DNA of 64,000 bases. Source: Aristolochia californica. Lineage: Eukaryota; Streptophyta; Magnoliopsida; Piperales; Aristolochiaceae. The position numbers and the translations under genes are program-made. Shown here in pieces: positions 1 to 15,419 of this stretch (positions are counted from its first letter, which is position 1; each line of letters starts with the position of its first letter). Where the stretch lies: NCBI GenBank assembly GCA_029961685.1, contig JARWKL010000009.1:13883237-13947236 (forward strand). The letters run 5' to 3'. The notes beneath the pieces are model-generated. The model was given only the letters and a program-made list of their open reading frames with translations, was not told the DNA's origin and did not search any database.

Positions 1-2515
1 TGTATACTTTTTTGTTAAATCAAAACTTGAGTTTTCAATTTTCCCTTCATCTTGTAGACAAAACAGAAAATAGATGACAACGAAATGAAAATTTTAGACT
101 TTGTGTATTGAAAAAATTTAAAGCAATAAAAAACGTATGTAAGGAAAATTTATTCACACACCACAATGAACACAAAAATTTTGTCATCCAAGTTTGGGAA
201 ATTCCACTAGCACAACAACCCCAATAGCTTTGAATTTGATATGAAAGAGATTTTTCTACACATGCTTTAAAAAATGGATATGCATGCTTGAAACATGTTA
301 AAGATGCAAATGACCTATGGATCCAAATCTTCTAAAGAGAATAAAAAGTTGCTCATTAAATTATCAAGTGAACGTGCTGTGGGATATTTAACCGAGTCAA
401 AAAAGCCATTATTTTTCCCATTTACAAAAAGTTGACCTAACGATCATTGATGATTGTAAACTGATTTATCATGCGTAACGGGCCATATTTTTGTAAGGAA
501 TGACTTTTGGGTTGGGATTCAACACTTAGTTAAAAGTCCCTCGCCTCCCCCTTTCCCGATGAATGCAATACCTGATATATAAAACTAAAAAGAGGTTTAA
601 ATGACTAAAAATTACAGAAACTTTTTGGAAATATCTCTCTCTAAAATTTTCCATTGTGCGTTTCTATTTTAGATGTATACTTTTTTCTTAAATCAAAACA
701 TGAGTTTTCACTTTTCCCTTCATCTCGTAGAAAAAACTGAGAATAGGTGACAACGAAATGAAAATTTTAGAGTTTGTGTATGGAAAAAATTTAAAGCAAA
801 AAAAAACGTTAGTAAAGAAAATTTATTCACACACCACAAATGAACACAAAAGTTTTGACATCCAAGTTTGGGAAATTCCAATAGAACAACAACCCCAATA
901 GCTTTGAATTAGATAAGAAAGAGATATTTCTACACATGCTTTAAAAAATGGATATGCATGCTTGAAACATGTTAAAGATGCAAATGACCTATGGATCCAA
1001 ACTATTAAAGAGAATATAAATTTCCTCATTAAATTATCAAGTGAACGGTGGGATATTTAATCAAGTCAAACAAGCCATTATTTGCCCCATATACAAAAAG
1101 CTGACCTAACGACCATTGATGATTGTAAACTGATTTATCATGCATAACGGGCCATATTTTTGTAACGAATTACTTTTTGGTTGGGATTCAACACTCAGTT
1201 AAAATTCCCTCGCCTCCCCTTTTCTCGACGATTGCAAAACCGGAAATATAAAAACTAAAAAGAGGTTTAAATCCCTAAAAATTACATAAACTTTTTGGAA
1301 ATATCTCTCTCCATATTTGCGCATTGTGCATTTCCATTTTAGATGTGTACATTTTTCTTAAATCAAAACTTGAGTTTTCACTTTTTCCTTCATCTCTTTG
1401 ACAAAAAAGAGAATAGATGACAACGAAATGAAAATTTTAGACTTTGTGTATGCGGAAAATTTATAGCACTAACAAACGTAAGTAAAGAAAATTTATTCAC
1501 ACACCACAAATGAACACAAAAGTTTTGTCATCCAAGTTTGGAAGTTCCACTAGTTCAACAACGTCAATAGATTGGAATTTGATAAGAAAGAGATTTTTCT
1601 ACACATGCTTTAAAAAATGGATATGCATGCTTGGAACATGTTAAAGATGCAAATGACCTATGGATCCAAACCTCTTAAAAAGAATAACAAACCGCTCATT
1701 GAATTCTCAAGTGAACGTGCGGTGGGATACTTAACCGAGTCAAACAAGCCATTATTTTGACCATTTACAAAAAGCTGACCTAACGATCATTGATCATTAT
1801 AAACTGATTTATAGTGCGTAATGGGCCATATTTTTGTAAGGAAAGACTTTTGGGTTGAGATTCAACTCTCAGTTAAAATGCCCTCGCCTCCCCTTTTCCC
1901 GACGATTGCAAAACCTTATATATAAAAACGAAAAAGAGGTTTAATTCCCTAAAAATTACAGAAACTTTTTGGAAATATGTCTCTCTATAATTTTCCATTG
2001 TGCGTTTCCATTTTAGATGTATAGTTTTTTCTTAAATGAAAACATGAGTTTTCACTTTTCCCTTCATCTCATAGACAAAAAGATAATAGGTGACAACGAA
2101 ATGAAAATTTTAGACTTTGTGTATAGAAAAAATTTAAATGAATAAAAAACATAAGTTAGGAAAATTTATTCACACACCACAAATGAACACAAAAGTTGTC
2201 ATCCAGGTTTGGGAAATTCCACTAGAACATCAACCCCAATAGCTTGGAATTTGATAAGAAAGAGATTTTTCTACACATGCTTTAAAAAATGGATATGCAT
2301 GCTTGAAACATGTTAAAGATGCAAATGAGCTATTGATCCAAACCTTTTAAAGAGAATAAAAAGTTGCTCATGAAATTATCAATTGAACGTCCGGTGGGAT
2401 ATTTAACCGAGTCAAACAAGCCATTATTTTACCAATTTACAAAAAGCTGACCTAATGATCATTGATGATTGTAAACTGATTTATGATGCGTAACGGGCCA
2501 TATTGTTGTAACGAA

Positions 2516-2741
2516 TGACTTTTAGTTTAGGATTCAACACTCAGTTAAAATTCCCTCGCCTCCCCTTTTCTCGACGATTGCAAAACATGATATATAAAAA
2601 CTAAAAAGAGGTTTAAATCCCTAAAAAATGACTTTTGGGTTGGGATTCAACACTTAGTTAAAAGTCCCTCGCCTCCCCCTTTCCCGATGAATGCAAAACC
2701 TGATATATAAAACTAAAAAGAGGTTTAAATCCCTAAAAATT
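2516..2741 (+). repeat. 113-bp off-register tandem duplication inside a B monomer
   Basis: A 113-bp segment beginning 'tgactttt' occurs at 2516 and again at 2629, making this monomer 784 bp long. The two copies are not recent sisters. The second carries 'cttagttaaaagtccc' and 'ccccctttcccgatgaatg', shared with the segment starting at 501, whereas the first has the usual 'ctcagttaaaattccc'. The join falls at 'ctaaaaaatgac', where the end of one copy and the start of the other share a few bases. This suggests illegitimate or out-of-register exchange between different monomers rather than simple slippage. Confidence 0.88.
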
Positions 2742-5700
2742 ACATAAAATTTTTTGAAATATCTCTCTCTATAATTTTCCACTATGTGTTTCCATTTTAG
2801 ATGTATACTTTTTTCTTAAATCAAAACATGAGTTGTCACTTTTCCCTTCATCTCGTAGCAAAAACATAGAATAGGTTACAACGAAATGAAAATTTTAGAG
2901 TTTGTGTATGGATAAAATTTAAAGCAATAAAAAACGTAAGTAAAGAAAATTTATTCACACACCACAAATAAACACAAAAGTTTTGTCATCCAAGTTTGGG
3001 AAATTCCACTAGAACAACAACCCCAATTGCTTGGAATTTGATAATAAAGAGATATTTCTACACATGCTTTAAAAAATGGATATGCATGCTTGAAACATGT
3101 TAAAGATGCAAATGACCTATGGATCCAAACCTTTTAAAGAGAATAAAAAGTTGCTCATTAAATTATCAAGTGAACGTGCGGTGGGATATTTGACCGAGTC
3201 AAACAAGCCATTATTTTGCCCATTAACAAAAAGCTGACCTAACGATCATTGATGATTGTAAACTGATTTATTATACGTAATGGGCCATATTTTTGTAAGG
3301 AATGACTTTTGGGTTGGGATTCAACACTCAGTTAAAATTCCCTCGCCTACCTTTTCCCGACGAATGCAAAACCTGATATTTAAAAACTTAAAAAAGGTTT
3401 AAATCCCTAAAAATTACAGAAACATTTTGAAATTATCTCTCTCTGTAATTTTGCATAGTGCGTTTCCATTTTAGATGTATACTTTTTTCTTAAATCAAAA
3501 CTTGAGTTTTAACTTTTCCCTTCATCTCGTAGACAAAACAAAGAATAAGGAGAACGAAATGAAAATTTTAGAGTTAGATTATGGAAAATATTTATAGCAA
3601 TAAAAAATGTAAGTAAAGAAAATTTATTCGCACACCACAAATGAACACAAAGGTTTTGTCATCCAAGATTGGGAAATTCCACTAGAACAACAACCCCAAT
3701 ACCTTGGAATTTGATAAGAAAGAGATATTTCTACACATGCTTTAAAAAATGGATATGCATGCTTGAAACATGTTAAAGATGCAAATGACCTATGGATCCA
3801 AACCTTTTAAAGAGAATAAAAAGTTGTTCATTAAATTATCAAAAGAATGTGCGGTGGGATATTTAACCGAGTCAGACAAGCCATTATTTTGCCCATTTAC
3901 AAAAATCTGACCTAACGACCATTGATGATTGTAAACTGATTTATCATGCGTAACGGGCCATATTTTTGTAACGAATGACTTTTTGGTTGGGATTCAACAC
4001 TCAGTTAAAATTCCCTCGCCTCCCCTTTTCTCGACGATTGCAAAACCTGATATATAAAAACTAAATAGAGGTTTGAATCCCTAAAAATTACAGAAACTTT
4101 TTGGAAATATCTCTCTCCATATTTGAGCATTGTGCAATTCCATTTTAGATGTGTACTTTTTTCTTAAATCAAAACTTGAGTTTTCACTTTCCCCTTCATA
4201 TCGTAGACAAAACAGAGAATAGATAACAACGAAATGAAAATTTTAGACTTTGTGTATGAAAGAAATTTAAAGCAATAAAAAATGTAAGTAAGGAAAATTT
4301 ATTCACACACCACAAATGAACACAAAAGTTTTGTCATTCAAGTTTCGGAAATTCACTAGCACAACAACCCCAATAGCTTTGAATTTGATAAGAAAGAGAT
4401 ATTTCTACACATGCTTTAAAAAATGGATATGCTTTCTTGAAACATGTTAAAGATGCAAATGACCTTTGGATCCAAACCTTTTAAAGAGAATAAAAAGTTG
4501 CTCATTAAATTATCAAGTGAACGTGCGGTGGGATATTTAACCGAGTCAAACAAGCCATTATTTTGCGCATTTACAAAAGGCTGACCTAACGATCATTGAT
4601 GATTGTAAACTAGTTTATCATGCGTAACAGGCCATTTTTTTGTAACGAATGACTTTTTGGTTGGGATTCAACACTCAGTTAAAATTCCCTCGCCTCCCCT
4701 TTTCTCGATGATTGCAAAACCTGATATATAAAAACTAAAAAGAGGTTTAAATCCCTAAAAATTACAGAAACTTTTTGGAAATATCTCTCTCCATATTTGT
4801 GCATTGTGCATTTCCATTTTAGATGTATACTCTTTTTTAAATCAAAACTTGATTTTTCACTTTTCCCTTCATCTCGTAGACAAAACAGAGAATAGATGAC
4901 AATGAAATGAAAATTTTAGACTTTGTGTATGGAAAAAATATAAAGCAATAAAAATCGTAAGTAAGGAAAATTTATTCACACACCACAAATGAACACAAAA
5001 GTTTTGTCATCCAAGTTTGGGAAATTCCACTAGTTCAACAACCCCACTAGATTGGAATTTGATAAGAAAGAGATTTTTCTACACATGCTCTAAAAAATGG
5101 ATATGCATGCTTGAAACATGTTGAAGAAACAAATGACCGATGGATCTAAAACTTTTAAAGAGAATAAAAAGTTTCTCATTAAATTGTCAAGTGAACGTGC
5201 TGTGGGATATTTAAACGAGTCAAAAAAGCCATTATTTTGCCCATTTACAAAAAGCTGACCTAATGATCATTGATGATTGTAAACTGATTTATCATGTGTA
5301 ACGGGCCATATTTTTGTAGGGAATGACTTTTGGGTTGGGATTCGACACTCAGTTAAAATTCCCTCGCCTCCCCTTTTCTCGACGAATGCAAAACCTGATA
5401 TATAAAAACTAAAAGGAGGTTTAAATCCCTTAAAATTACAGAATTTTTTTGGAAATATCTCTCTCTATAATTTTCCATTGTGCATTTCCATTTTAGATGT
5501 ATACTTTTTTCTTAAATCAAAACATGAGTTTTCACTTTTCCCTTCATCTCGTAGACAAAAAAGAGAATAGGTGACAAATAAATGAAAATTTTAGAGTTTG
5601 TGTATGTAAAAAATTTAAAGCAGTAAAAAACATAAGTAAAGAAAATTTATTCACACACCACAAATGAACACAAAAGTTTTGTCATCCAAGTTTGGGAAAT

Positions 5701-8700
5701 TCCACTAGAACAACAACCCCAATAGCTTGGAATTAGATAAGAAAGAGATATTTCTACACCTGCTTTAAAAAATGGATATGCATGCTTGAAACATGTTAAA
5801 GATGCAAAATGCCTATGGATCCAAACCTGTTAAAGAGAATAAAAAGTTGCTCATTAAATTATCAAGTGAACGTGCGGTGGGATACTTAATCAAGTCAAAC
5901 AAGCCATTATTTTATGCATATAAAAAAAAGCTGTCCTAACAATCATTGATGATTGTAAACTGATTTATCATGCGTAACGGACCACATTTTTGTATCGAAC
6001 GACTTTATGGTTGGGATTCAACACTAAGTTAAAATTCCCTCCCCTCCCCTTTTCTCGACGATTGCAAAACCTGATATATAAAAACTAAAAAGAGGTTTAA
6101 ATCCCTAAAAATTATAGAAACTTTTTGCAAAATATCTCTCTCCGTATTTGAGCATTGTTCATTTCCATTTTGGATGTGTACATTTTTCTTAAATCAAAAC
6201 TTGAGTTTTCGCTTTTTCCTTTATCTCGTAGACAAAAAAGAGAATAGATGACAACGAAATGAAAATTTTAGACTTTGTGTATGGGGAAAATTTATAGCAT
6301 AACAAACGTAAGTAAAGAAAATTTATTCACACACCACAAATGAACAGTAAAGTTTCGTCATCGAAGTTTGGGAAATTCCACTAGTTCAACAACGTCAATA
6401 GATTGGACTTTCAAAGAAAGAGATATTTCTACACATGCTTTAAAAAATGGATATGCATGCTTGGAACATGTTAAAGATGCAAATGACCTAGGGATCCAAA
6501 CCTTTTAAAAAGAATAACAAACCGCTCTTTGAATTCTCAAGTGAACGTGCGGTGGGATATTTAAACGAGTCAAACAAGCCATTATTTTGCCCATTCACAA
6601 AAAGTTGACCTAACGATCATTGATGATTGTAAACTGATTTATCAAGCGTAACCGGCCATATCTTTGTAAGGAATGACTTTTAGGTTGGGATTCAACACTC
6701 AGTTAAAATTCCCTCGCCTCCCCTTTTCCCGACGATTGCAAAACCAGATATTTAAAAAATAAAAAGTGGTTTAAATCCCTAAAAATTACAGAAACTTTAT
6801 GGAAAAATATCTCTCTATAATTTTCCACTGGGCGTTTCCATTTTAGATGTATACTTTTTTCTTAAATCTAAACATAAGTTTTCACTTTTCCGTTTATCTC
6901 GTAGACAAAAAGAGAATAGGTGACAACGAAAAGAAAATTTTAGAGTTTGTGTATACAAAAAATTTAAAGAAATAAAAAAGTATGTAAGGAAAATTTATTC
7001 ACACACCACAAATGAACACAAAAGTTTTGTCATCCATGTTTTGGAAATTCCACTAGAACAACAACCCCAATGGCTTGGAATTTGATCAGAAAGAGATATT
7101 TCTACACATGCTTTAAAAAATGGATATGCATGCTTGAAACATGTTAAAGATGCAAATGACCTATGGATCCAAACCATTTAAAGAGATTAAAAAGTTGCTC
7201 ATTAAATTATCAAGTGAACGTGCGGTGGGATATTTAACCGAGTCAAACAAGCCATTATTTTGCCCATTTACAAAAAGCTGACCTAACGATCATTGATGAT
7301 TGTAAACTGATTTATCATTCGTAATGGGCCATATTTTTCTAACGAATGACTTTTGGTTGGGATTCAACACTAAGTTAAAATTCCCGCACCTCCCATTTTC
7401 TCAACGATTGCTAAACCTGATATATAAAAACTAAAAAGAGGTTTAAATCCCTAAAAATTACAGAAACTTTTTGGAAATATCTCTCTCCATATTTGTGCAA
7501 TGTGGATTTCCATTTTAGATGTGTACATTTTTCTTAAAGTAAAACTTGAGTTTTCACTTTTTCCTTCATCTCGTAGACAAAAAAGAGAATAAATGACAAC
7601 GAAATGAAAATTTTAGACTTTGTGTTTGGAGAAAATTTAAAGCAATAACAAACGTAAGTAAAGAAAATTTATTCACACACCACAAATGTACACAAAATTT
7701 TTTCCGTCCAAGTTTGGGAAATTCCACTAGTTCATAAACCTCAATAGATTTGAATTTTATAAGAAAGAGATTTTTCTACACATGCTTTAAAAAATGGATA
7801 TGCATGCTTGGAGCATGTTAAAGATGCAAATGACCTATTGATCCAAACGTTTTAAAAAGTATAACAAACCGCTCATTGAATTCTCAAGTGAACGTGCGGT
7901 GGGATATTTAACCGAGTCAAACAAGCCATTATTTTGCTCATTTACAAAAAGCTGACCTAACGATCATTGACGATTGTAAACTGATTTATCATGCGTAACG
8001 GGCCATATTTTTGTAAGGAAGGACTTTTGGGTTGGGATTCAACACTCAGTTAAAATTCCCTTGCCTCCCCTTTTCCCGACGATTGCAAAACCTAATATAT
8101 AAAATTTGAAAAGAGGTTTAAATCCCTAAAAATTACAGAAACTTTTAGGAAATATCTCACTCTATAATTTTCCATTGTGCGTTTCCATTTTAGATGTGTA
8201 CTTTTTTCTTAAATCAAAACTTGTGTTTTTACTTTTCCCTTCATCTCGTAGACAAAACAGAGAATAGATGACAACGAAATGAAAATTTTAGACTTTGTGT
8301 ATAGAAAAAATTTAAAGCAATAAAAAACTTAAGGAAAATTTATTCACACACCACAAATGAACACAAAAGATTTGTCATCGAAGTTTGGAAAATTCCACTA
8401 GTTCAACAACCCCAATAGATTGGAATTTGATAAGAAAGAGATTTTTCTACACAAGCTTTAAAAAATGGATATGCATGCTTGCAACATGTTAAAGATGCAA
8501 ATGAGCTATAGATCTAAACCTTTTAAAGAGAATAACAAACCGCTCATTTAATTCTCAGGTGAATGTGTGGTGGGATATATAACCGAGTCAAACAAGCCAT
8601 TATTTTGCCAATTTACAAAAAGCTGACCTAACGATCATTGATGATTGTAAACTGATTTATCATGCGTAACGGGCCATATTTTTGTAATGAATGACTTTTT

Positions 8701-9142
8701 GCTTGGGATTCAACACTCAGTTAAAACTCCCTCGCCTCCCCTTTTCTCGACGACTGCAAAACCTGATATATAAAAATTAAAAGGAGGTTTTAATCCATAA
8801 AAATTACAGAAACTCTTTGGAAATATCTCTCTCCATATTTGTGCATTGTGGATTTCCATTTTAGATGTATACTTTTTTCTTAGATCTAAACTTGAGTTTT
8901 CACTTTTCCCTTCATCTCGTAGACAAAACAGAGAATAGATGACAACGAAATGAAATTTTAAGACTTTGTGTATAGAAAAAATTTAAAGCAATAAAAAACG
9001 TAAGTAAGGAAAATTTATTCACACTCCACAAATGAACACAAAAGTTTTGTCATCCAAGTTTGGGAAACTCCACTAGTTCAACAACCCCAATAGATTGGAA
9101 TTTGATAAAAAAAAGATATTTCTACACATGCTTTAAAAAATG

Positions 9143-9170
9143 GATATGCATGCTTGAAACCTTTTAAAAA
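9143..9170 (+). other. 34-bp deletion scar in a C monomer
   Basis: The normal sequence running from 'cttgaaacatg' past the GGATCC site to 'ccaaacctttt' is collapsed to 'cttgaaacctttt', with the join near 9160/9161. The monomer at 8864 is therefore about 641 bp. The tetramer 'aaac' occurs at both ends of the missing segment, as expected for deletion between short direct repeats. This monomer lacks the conserved GGATCC site. Confidence 0.85.
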
Positions 9171-12100
9171 GATTAGCAAACCGCACATTTAATTCTCAAG
9201 TGAACATGCGGTGGGATATTTAACCGAGTTAAATAAGCCATTATTTTGCCCAATTACAAAAAAGTGACCTAACGATCATTGATGATTGTAAACTGGTTTA
9301 TCAAGCGTAACGGGCTATATTTTCGTAAAGAATGACTTTTTGGTAGTAATTCAACACTCAGTTAAAATTCCCTCGCCTCCCCTTTTCTCGGCGATTGCAA
9401 AACCTGATATATAAAAACTAAAAAGAGGTTTAAATCCGTAAAAATTATAGAAACTTTTTGTTAATATCTCGCTCCATATTTTTGCATTGTGCATTTCCAT
9501 TTTAGATGTGTAGATTTTTCTTAAATTAAAACTTGAGTTTTCACTTTTTCCGTCATCTCGTAGACAAAAAAGAGAATAGATGACAACGAAATAAAAAGTT
9601 TAGACTTTGTGTATGGAGCAAATTTAAAGCAATAACAAATGTAAGTAAAGAAAATTTATTCACACACCGCAAATGAACACAAAAGTTTTGTCAACCAGGT
9701 TTGGGAAATTCCACTAGTTCAACAACCTCAATAGATTGGAATTTGATAAGAAAGAGATTTTTCTACACATGCTTTGAAAAATGGATATGCATGCTTGGAA
9801 CATGTTAAAGATGCAAATGACCTATGGATCCAAACCTTTTAACAAACCACTCATTGAATTTTCTAGTGAACGTGCGGTGGGATATTTAACCGAGTCAAAT
9901 AAGCCATTATTTTGCCCATTTACAAAAAGCTGACCTAACGATCATTGATGATTGTAATTTGATTTATCATGGGTAACAGGCCATATTTTTGTAAGGAATC
10001 ACTTTTGGGTTGGGATTCAACACTCAGTTAAAATTCCCTCACCTCCCCTTTTCCCGAGGATTGCAAAACCAGATATAAAAAAACTAAAAAGAGGTTTAAA
10101 TCCCTAAAAATTACTGAATTTTTTTGGAAATATCTCTCTCTATAATTTTCCATTGTGCTTTTCCATTTTAGATGTATACTTTTTTCTTAAATCAAAACAT
10201 GAGTTTTCACTTTTCCCTTCATCTCGCAGACAAAACAGAGAATAGGTGATAACGAAATGAAAATTTTAGAGTTTGTGTATGGAAAAAATTTAAAGCAATA
10301 AAAAACGTTAAGTAAAGAAAATTTATTCACACACCACAAATGAACACAAAAGTTTTGTCATCCAAGTTTGGGAAATTCCACTAGCACAACAACTTCAATA
10401 GCTCATAATTTGATAAGAAAGAGATATTTCTACACATGCTTTAAAAAATGGATATGCATGCTTGAAACATGTTAAAGATGCAAATGACCTATGGATCCAA
10501 ACCTTTTAAAGAGAATAAAAAGTTGCTCATTAAATTATCAAGTGAACGTGTGGTGGATATTTAACCGAGTCAGACAAGGCATTATTTTGCCCATTTACAA
10601 CAAGCTGACCTAACGATCATTGATGATTGTAAACTTATTTATCATGCGTAACAGGCCATATTTTTGTAACGAATGACTTTTTGGTTGGGATTCAACACTC
10701 AGTTAAAATTCCCTTGGCTCTCCTTTTCCCGACGATTGCAAAACCTTATATATAAAATCTAAAAAGAGGTTTAAATCCCTAAAAATTACAGAAACTTTTT
10801 GGAAATATCTCTCTTTATAATTTTCCTTTGTGCGTTTCCATTTTAGATTTATACTTTTTTCTTAAATCAAAACTTGAGTTGTCACTTTCCCCTTCATCTC
10901 GTAGACAAAACAGAGAATAGATGACAACAAAATAAAAATTTTAGACTTTGTGCATAGAAAAAATTTAAAGCAATAAAAAACGTAAGTAAGGAAAATTTAT
11001 TCACACACCACAAATGAACACAAAAGTTTTGTCATCCAAGTTTGGGAAATTCCACTAGTTCAACAACCCCAATAGATTGGAATTTGATAAGAAATAGATT
11101 TTCTACACATGCTTTAAAAAATGGATATACATGCTTGGAATATGTTAAAGATGCAAATGACTATGGATCTAAACCTTTTAAAAAGATTAACAAACCACTC
11201 ATTTAATTCTCAAGTGAACGTGTGGTGGGATATTTGACCGAGTCAAACAAGCCATTATTTTGCCCATTTACAAAAAGCTGACCTAACGATCATTGATGAT
11301 TGTAAACTGATTTATGATGCGTAACGGGCCATATTTTTGTAAGGAATGACATTTGGGTTGGGATTCAACACTCAGTTAAAATGCCCTCGCCTCCCCTTTT
11401 CCCTACGAATGCAAAACCTGATATATAAAAACTAAAAAGAGGTTGACATCCCTAAAAATTACAGAAACTTTATGGAAATATCTCTCTCTATAATTTTCCA
11501 TTGTGCGTTTCCATTTTAGATGTATACTTTTTTCTTAAATCAAAACATGAGTTTTCACTTTTCGGTTCATCTCGTAGACAAAACGGAGAATAGGTTACAA
11601 CGAAATGAATATTTTAGAGTTTGTGTATGGAAAAAATTTAAAGCTATAAAAAACGTAAGTAAAGAAAATTTATTCACACACCACAAATGAACACAAAAAT
11701 TTTGCCATCCAAGTTTTTGAAATTCCACTAGAACAACAACCCCAATAGCTTGCAATTTGATAAGAAAGAGATATTTCTACACATGCTTTAAAAAATGGTT
11801 ATGCATGCTTGAAACATGTTAAAGATGCAAATGACCTATGGATCCAAACCTTTTAAAGATAATAAAAAGTTGCTCATTAAATTATCAAGTGAACGTTCGG
11901 TGGGATATTTAACCGAGTCAATCAAGCCATTATTTTGCCCATTTACAAAAAGCTGACCTAACGATCATTGATTGTAAACGGATTTATCATGCGTAACGGG
12001 CCACATTTTTGTAACGAATGACTTTTTGGTTGGGATTCAACACTCAGTTAAAATTCCCTCGCTTCCCCTTTTCTCGACGATTGCAAAACCTGATATATAA

Positions 12101-15100
12101 AAACTAAAAAGGGGTTTAAATCCCTAAAAGTTACAGAAACTTTTTGAAAATATCTCTCTCCATGTTTGTGCATTGTGCATTTCCATTTTAGATGTATACT
12201 TTTTTCTTAAATCAAAACTTGAGTTTTAACTTTCCCTTCATCTCGTAGACAAAACATAGAATAGATGACAACGAAATGAAAATTTTAGACTTTGTGTATG
12301 GAAAAAATTTAAAGCAATAAAAAACGTAGGTAAGGAAAAATTTTTCACACACCACAAATGAACACAAAAGTTTTTACATCCAAGTTTGGGAAATTCCACT
12401 TGTTCAACAACCCCAATAGATTGGAATTTGATAAGAAAGAGATTTTTCTACACATGCTTTAAAAAACGGATATGCATGCTTGAAACATGTTAAAGATACA
12501 AATGAGCTATGGATCCAAATCTTTTAAAGAGAATAACAAACCGCTCATTGAATTCTCAAATGAAAGTGCGGTGGGATAGAGACAAACAAGCCATTAGTTT
12601 GCCCATTTACAAAAAGCTGACCTAACGATCATTGTTGATTATAAACTGACTTATCATGCGTAACGGGCCATATTTTTGTAACGAATGACTTTTGGGTTGG
12701 GATTCAACACTCAGTTAAAATTCCCTCGCCTCTCCTTTTCTCGACGATTGCAAAACCTGATATATAAAAATTAAAAGGAGGTTTAAATCCCTAAAAATTA
12801 CAGAAACTTTTTGGAAATATCTCTCTCCATATTTGAGCATTGTGCATTTCCATTTTAGATGTGTACATTTTTCTTAAATCAAAACTTGAGTTTTCACTTT
12901 TTCCTTCATCTCGCAGACAAAAAAGAGATTAGATGACAACGAAATGAAAATTTTAGACTATGTGTATGGAGAAAATTTATAGGAATAACAAACGTAAGTA
13001 AAGAAAATTTATTCACACACCAAAAATGAACACAAAAGTTTTGTCATCCAAGTTTGGGAAATTCCACTAGTTCAACAACCTCATAGATTGGAATTTGATA
13101 AGAAAGAGACTTTTCTACACATGCTTTAAAAAATGGATGTGCATGCTTGGAACATGTTAAAGATGCAAATGACCTTTGGATCCAAACCTTTTAAAAAGAA
13201 TAACAAACGGCTCATTGAATTCTCAAGTGAACGTGCGGTGGGATATTTAACCGAGTCAAACAAGCCATTATTTTGCCCATTTACAAAAAGCTGACCTAAC
13301 GATCATTGATGAATGTAAACCGATTTATCATGCGTAACGGGTCATATTTTTGTAAGGAATGACTTTTGGGTTGGGATTCAACACTCTGTTAAAATTCCCT
13401 CGCCTCCCCTTTTCCCAACGATTGCAAAACCTGATGTATAAAAACTAAAAAGAGGTTTAAATCCCTAAAAATTACATAAAATTTTTGGAAATATCTCTCT
13501 CTATAATTTTCCATTGTGCGTTTCCATTTTAGATGTATACTTTTTTCTTAACTCAAAACATGAGTTTTCACTTTTCCCTTCATCTCGTAGACAAAACGGA
13601 GAATAGGTGACAACGAAAAGAAAATTTTAGAGTTTGTGTATGGAAAATATTTAAAGCAATAAAAAACATAATTCAAGAAAATTATTCACACTCAACAAAT
13701 GAACACAAAAATTTTGTCATCCAAGTTTTTGAAATTCCACTAGAACAACAACCACAATAGCTCGGAATTTGATAAGAAAGAGATATTTCTTCACATGCAT
13801 TAAAAAATGGATATGCATGCTTGAAACATGTTAAAGATGCAAATTACCTATGGATCCAAACCTTTTAAAGAGAACAAAAAGTTGCTCATTAAATTCTCAA
13901 GAAAACGTGCGGTGGGATATTTAACTGAGTCAATCAAGCCATTATTTTGCCCACTTGCAAACAGCTGTCCTAATGATCATTGAAGATTGTAAACTGATTT
14001 ATCATGCGTAACGGGCCATATTTTTGTAAGGAATGACTTTTTGGTTGAGATTCAACACTCAGTTAAAATTCCCTCGCCTACCCTTTTCTCGACGATTGTA
14101 AAACCTGATATATAAAAACTAAAAAGAGGTTTAAATCCCTAAAAATTACAGATACTTTTTGGAAATATCTCTCTACATATTTGAGCATTGTGCATTTCCA
14201 TATTAGATGTGTACATTTTTCTGAAATCAAAACTTGAGTTTTCACTTTTTCCTTCATCTCGTAGACAAAAAAGAGAATAGATGACAACGAAATGAAAATT
14301 TTAGATTTTGTGTATGGAGAAAATTTATAGGAATAACAAACGTAAGTAAAGAAAATTTATTCACACACCACAAATGAACACAAAAGTTTTGTCATCCAAG
14401 TTTGGGAAATTCCACTAGTTCAACAACTTCAATAGATTGGAATTTGACAAGATAGAGATTTGTCTACACATGCTTTAAAAAATGGATATGCATGCTTAAA
14501 ACATGTTAAAGATGCAATTGAGCTGTGGATCCAAACCTTTTAAAGAGAATAACAAAACGCTCATTGAATTCTCAAGTGAACGTGCGGTGGGATATTTAAC
14601 CAAGTGAAACAAGCCATTATTTTGCCCATTTACAAAAAGCTGACCTAACGATCATTGATGATTGTAAAATGATTTATCTTGCGTAATGGGCCATATATTT
14701 GTAAGGAATGACTTTTTGGTTGAGATTCAACACTCAGTTAAAATTCCCTCACCTCCCCTTCTCCCTACGAATGCAAAACCTTATATATAAAAACTAAAAA
14801 GAGGTTTAAATCCCTAAAAATTACAGAAACGTTTTGGAAATATCTCTCTAAATAATTTTCCTTTGTGGGTTTCCATTTTAGATGTATACTTTTTTCTTAA
14901 ATCAAAACATGAGTTTTCACTTTTCTGTTCATCTCGTAGACAAACCGGAGAATAGGTGACAACGAAATGAAAATTTTAGAGTTTGTGTATGGAAAAAATT
15001 TAAAGCAATAAAAAACGTAAGGAAAGAAAATTTATTCACACACCACAAATGAACACAAATATTTTTTCATCCAAGTTTGGGAAATTCCACTAGCACAACA

Positions 15101-15419
15101 ACCCCAATATCTCGGAATGTGATAAGAAAAAGATATTTCTACACATGCTTTAAAAAATGGATATGCATGCTTGAAACATGTTAAAGATGCAAATGACGTA
15201 CGGATCCAAACCTTTTAAAGAGAATAAAAATTTGCTCATGAAATTATCAAGTGAACGTGCGGTGGGATATTTAACCGAGTCAAACAAGCCATTATTTTGC
15301 CCATTTACAAAAAGATGACCTAACGATCATTGATGATTGTAAACTGATTTATCATGCGTAACGGGCCCTATTTTTTTAACGAATGACTTTTTGGTTGGGA
15401 TTCAACACTTAGTTAAAAT

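Noticed and set aside
472..486. 'catgcgtaacgggcc' block as a CENP-B box
   Set aside because: Only CGGG matches. The required TTCG and A positions of the NTTCGNNNNANNCGGGN pattern are absent at the right spacing.
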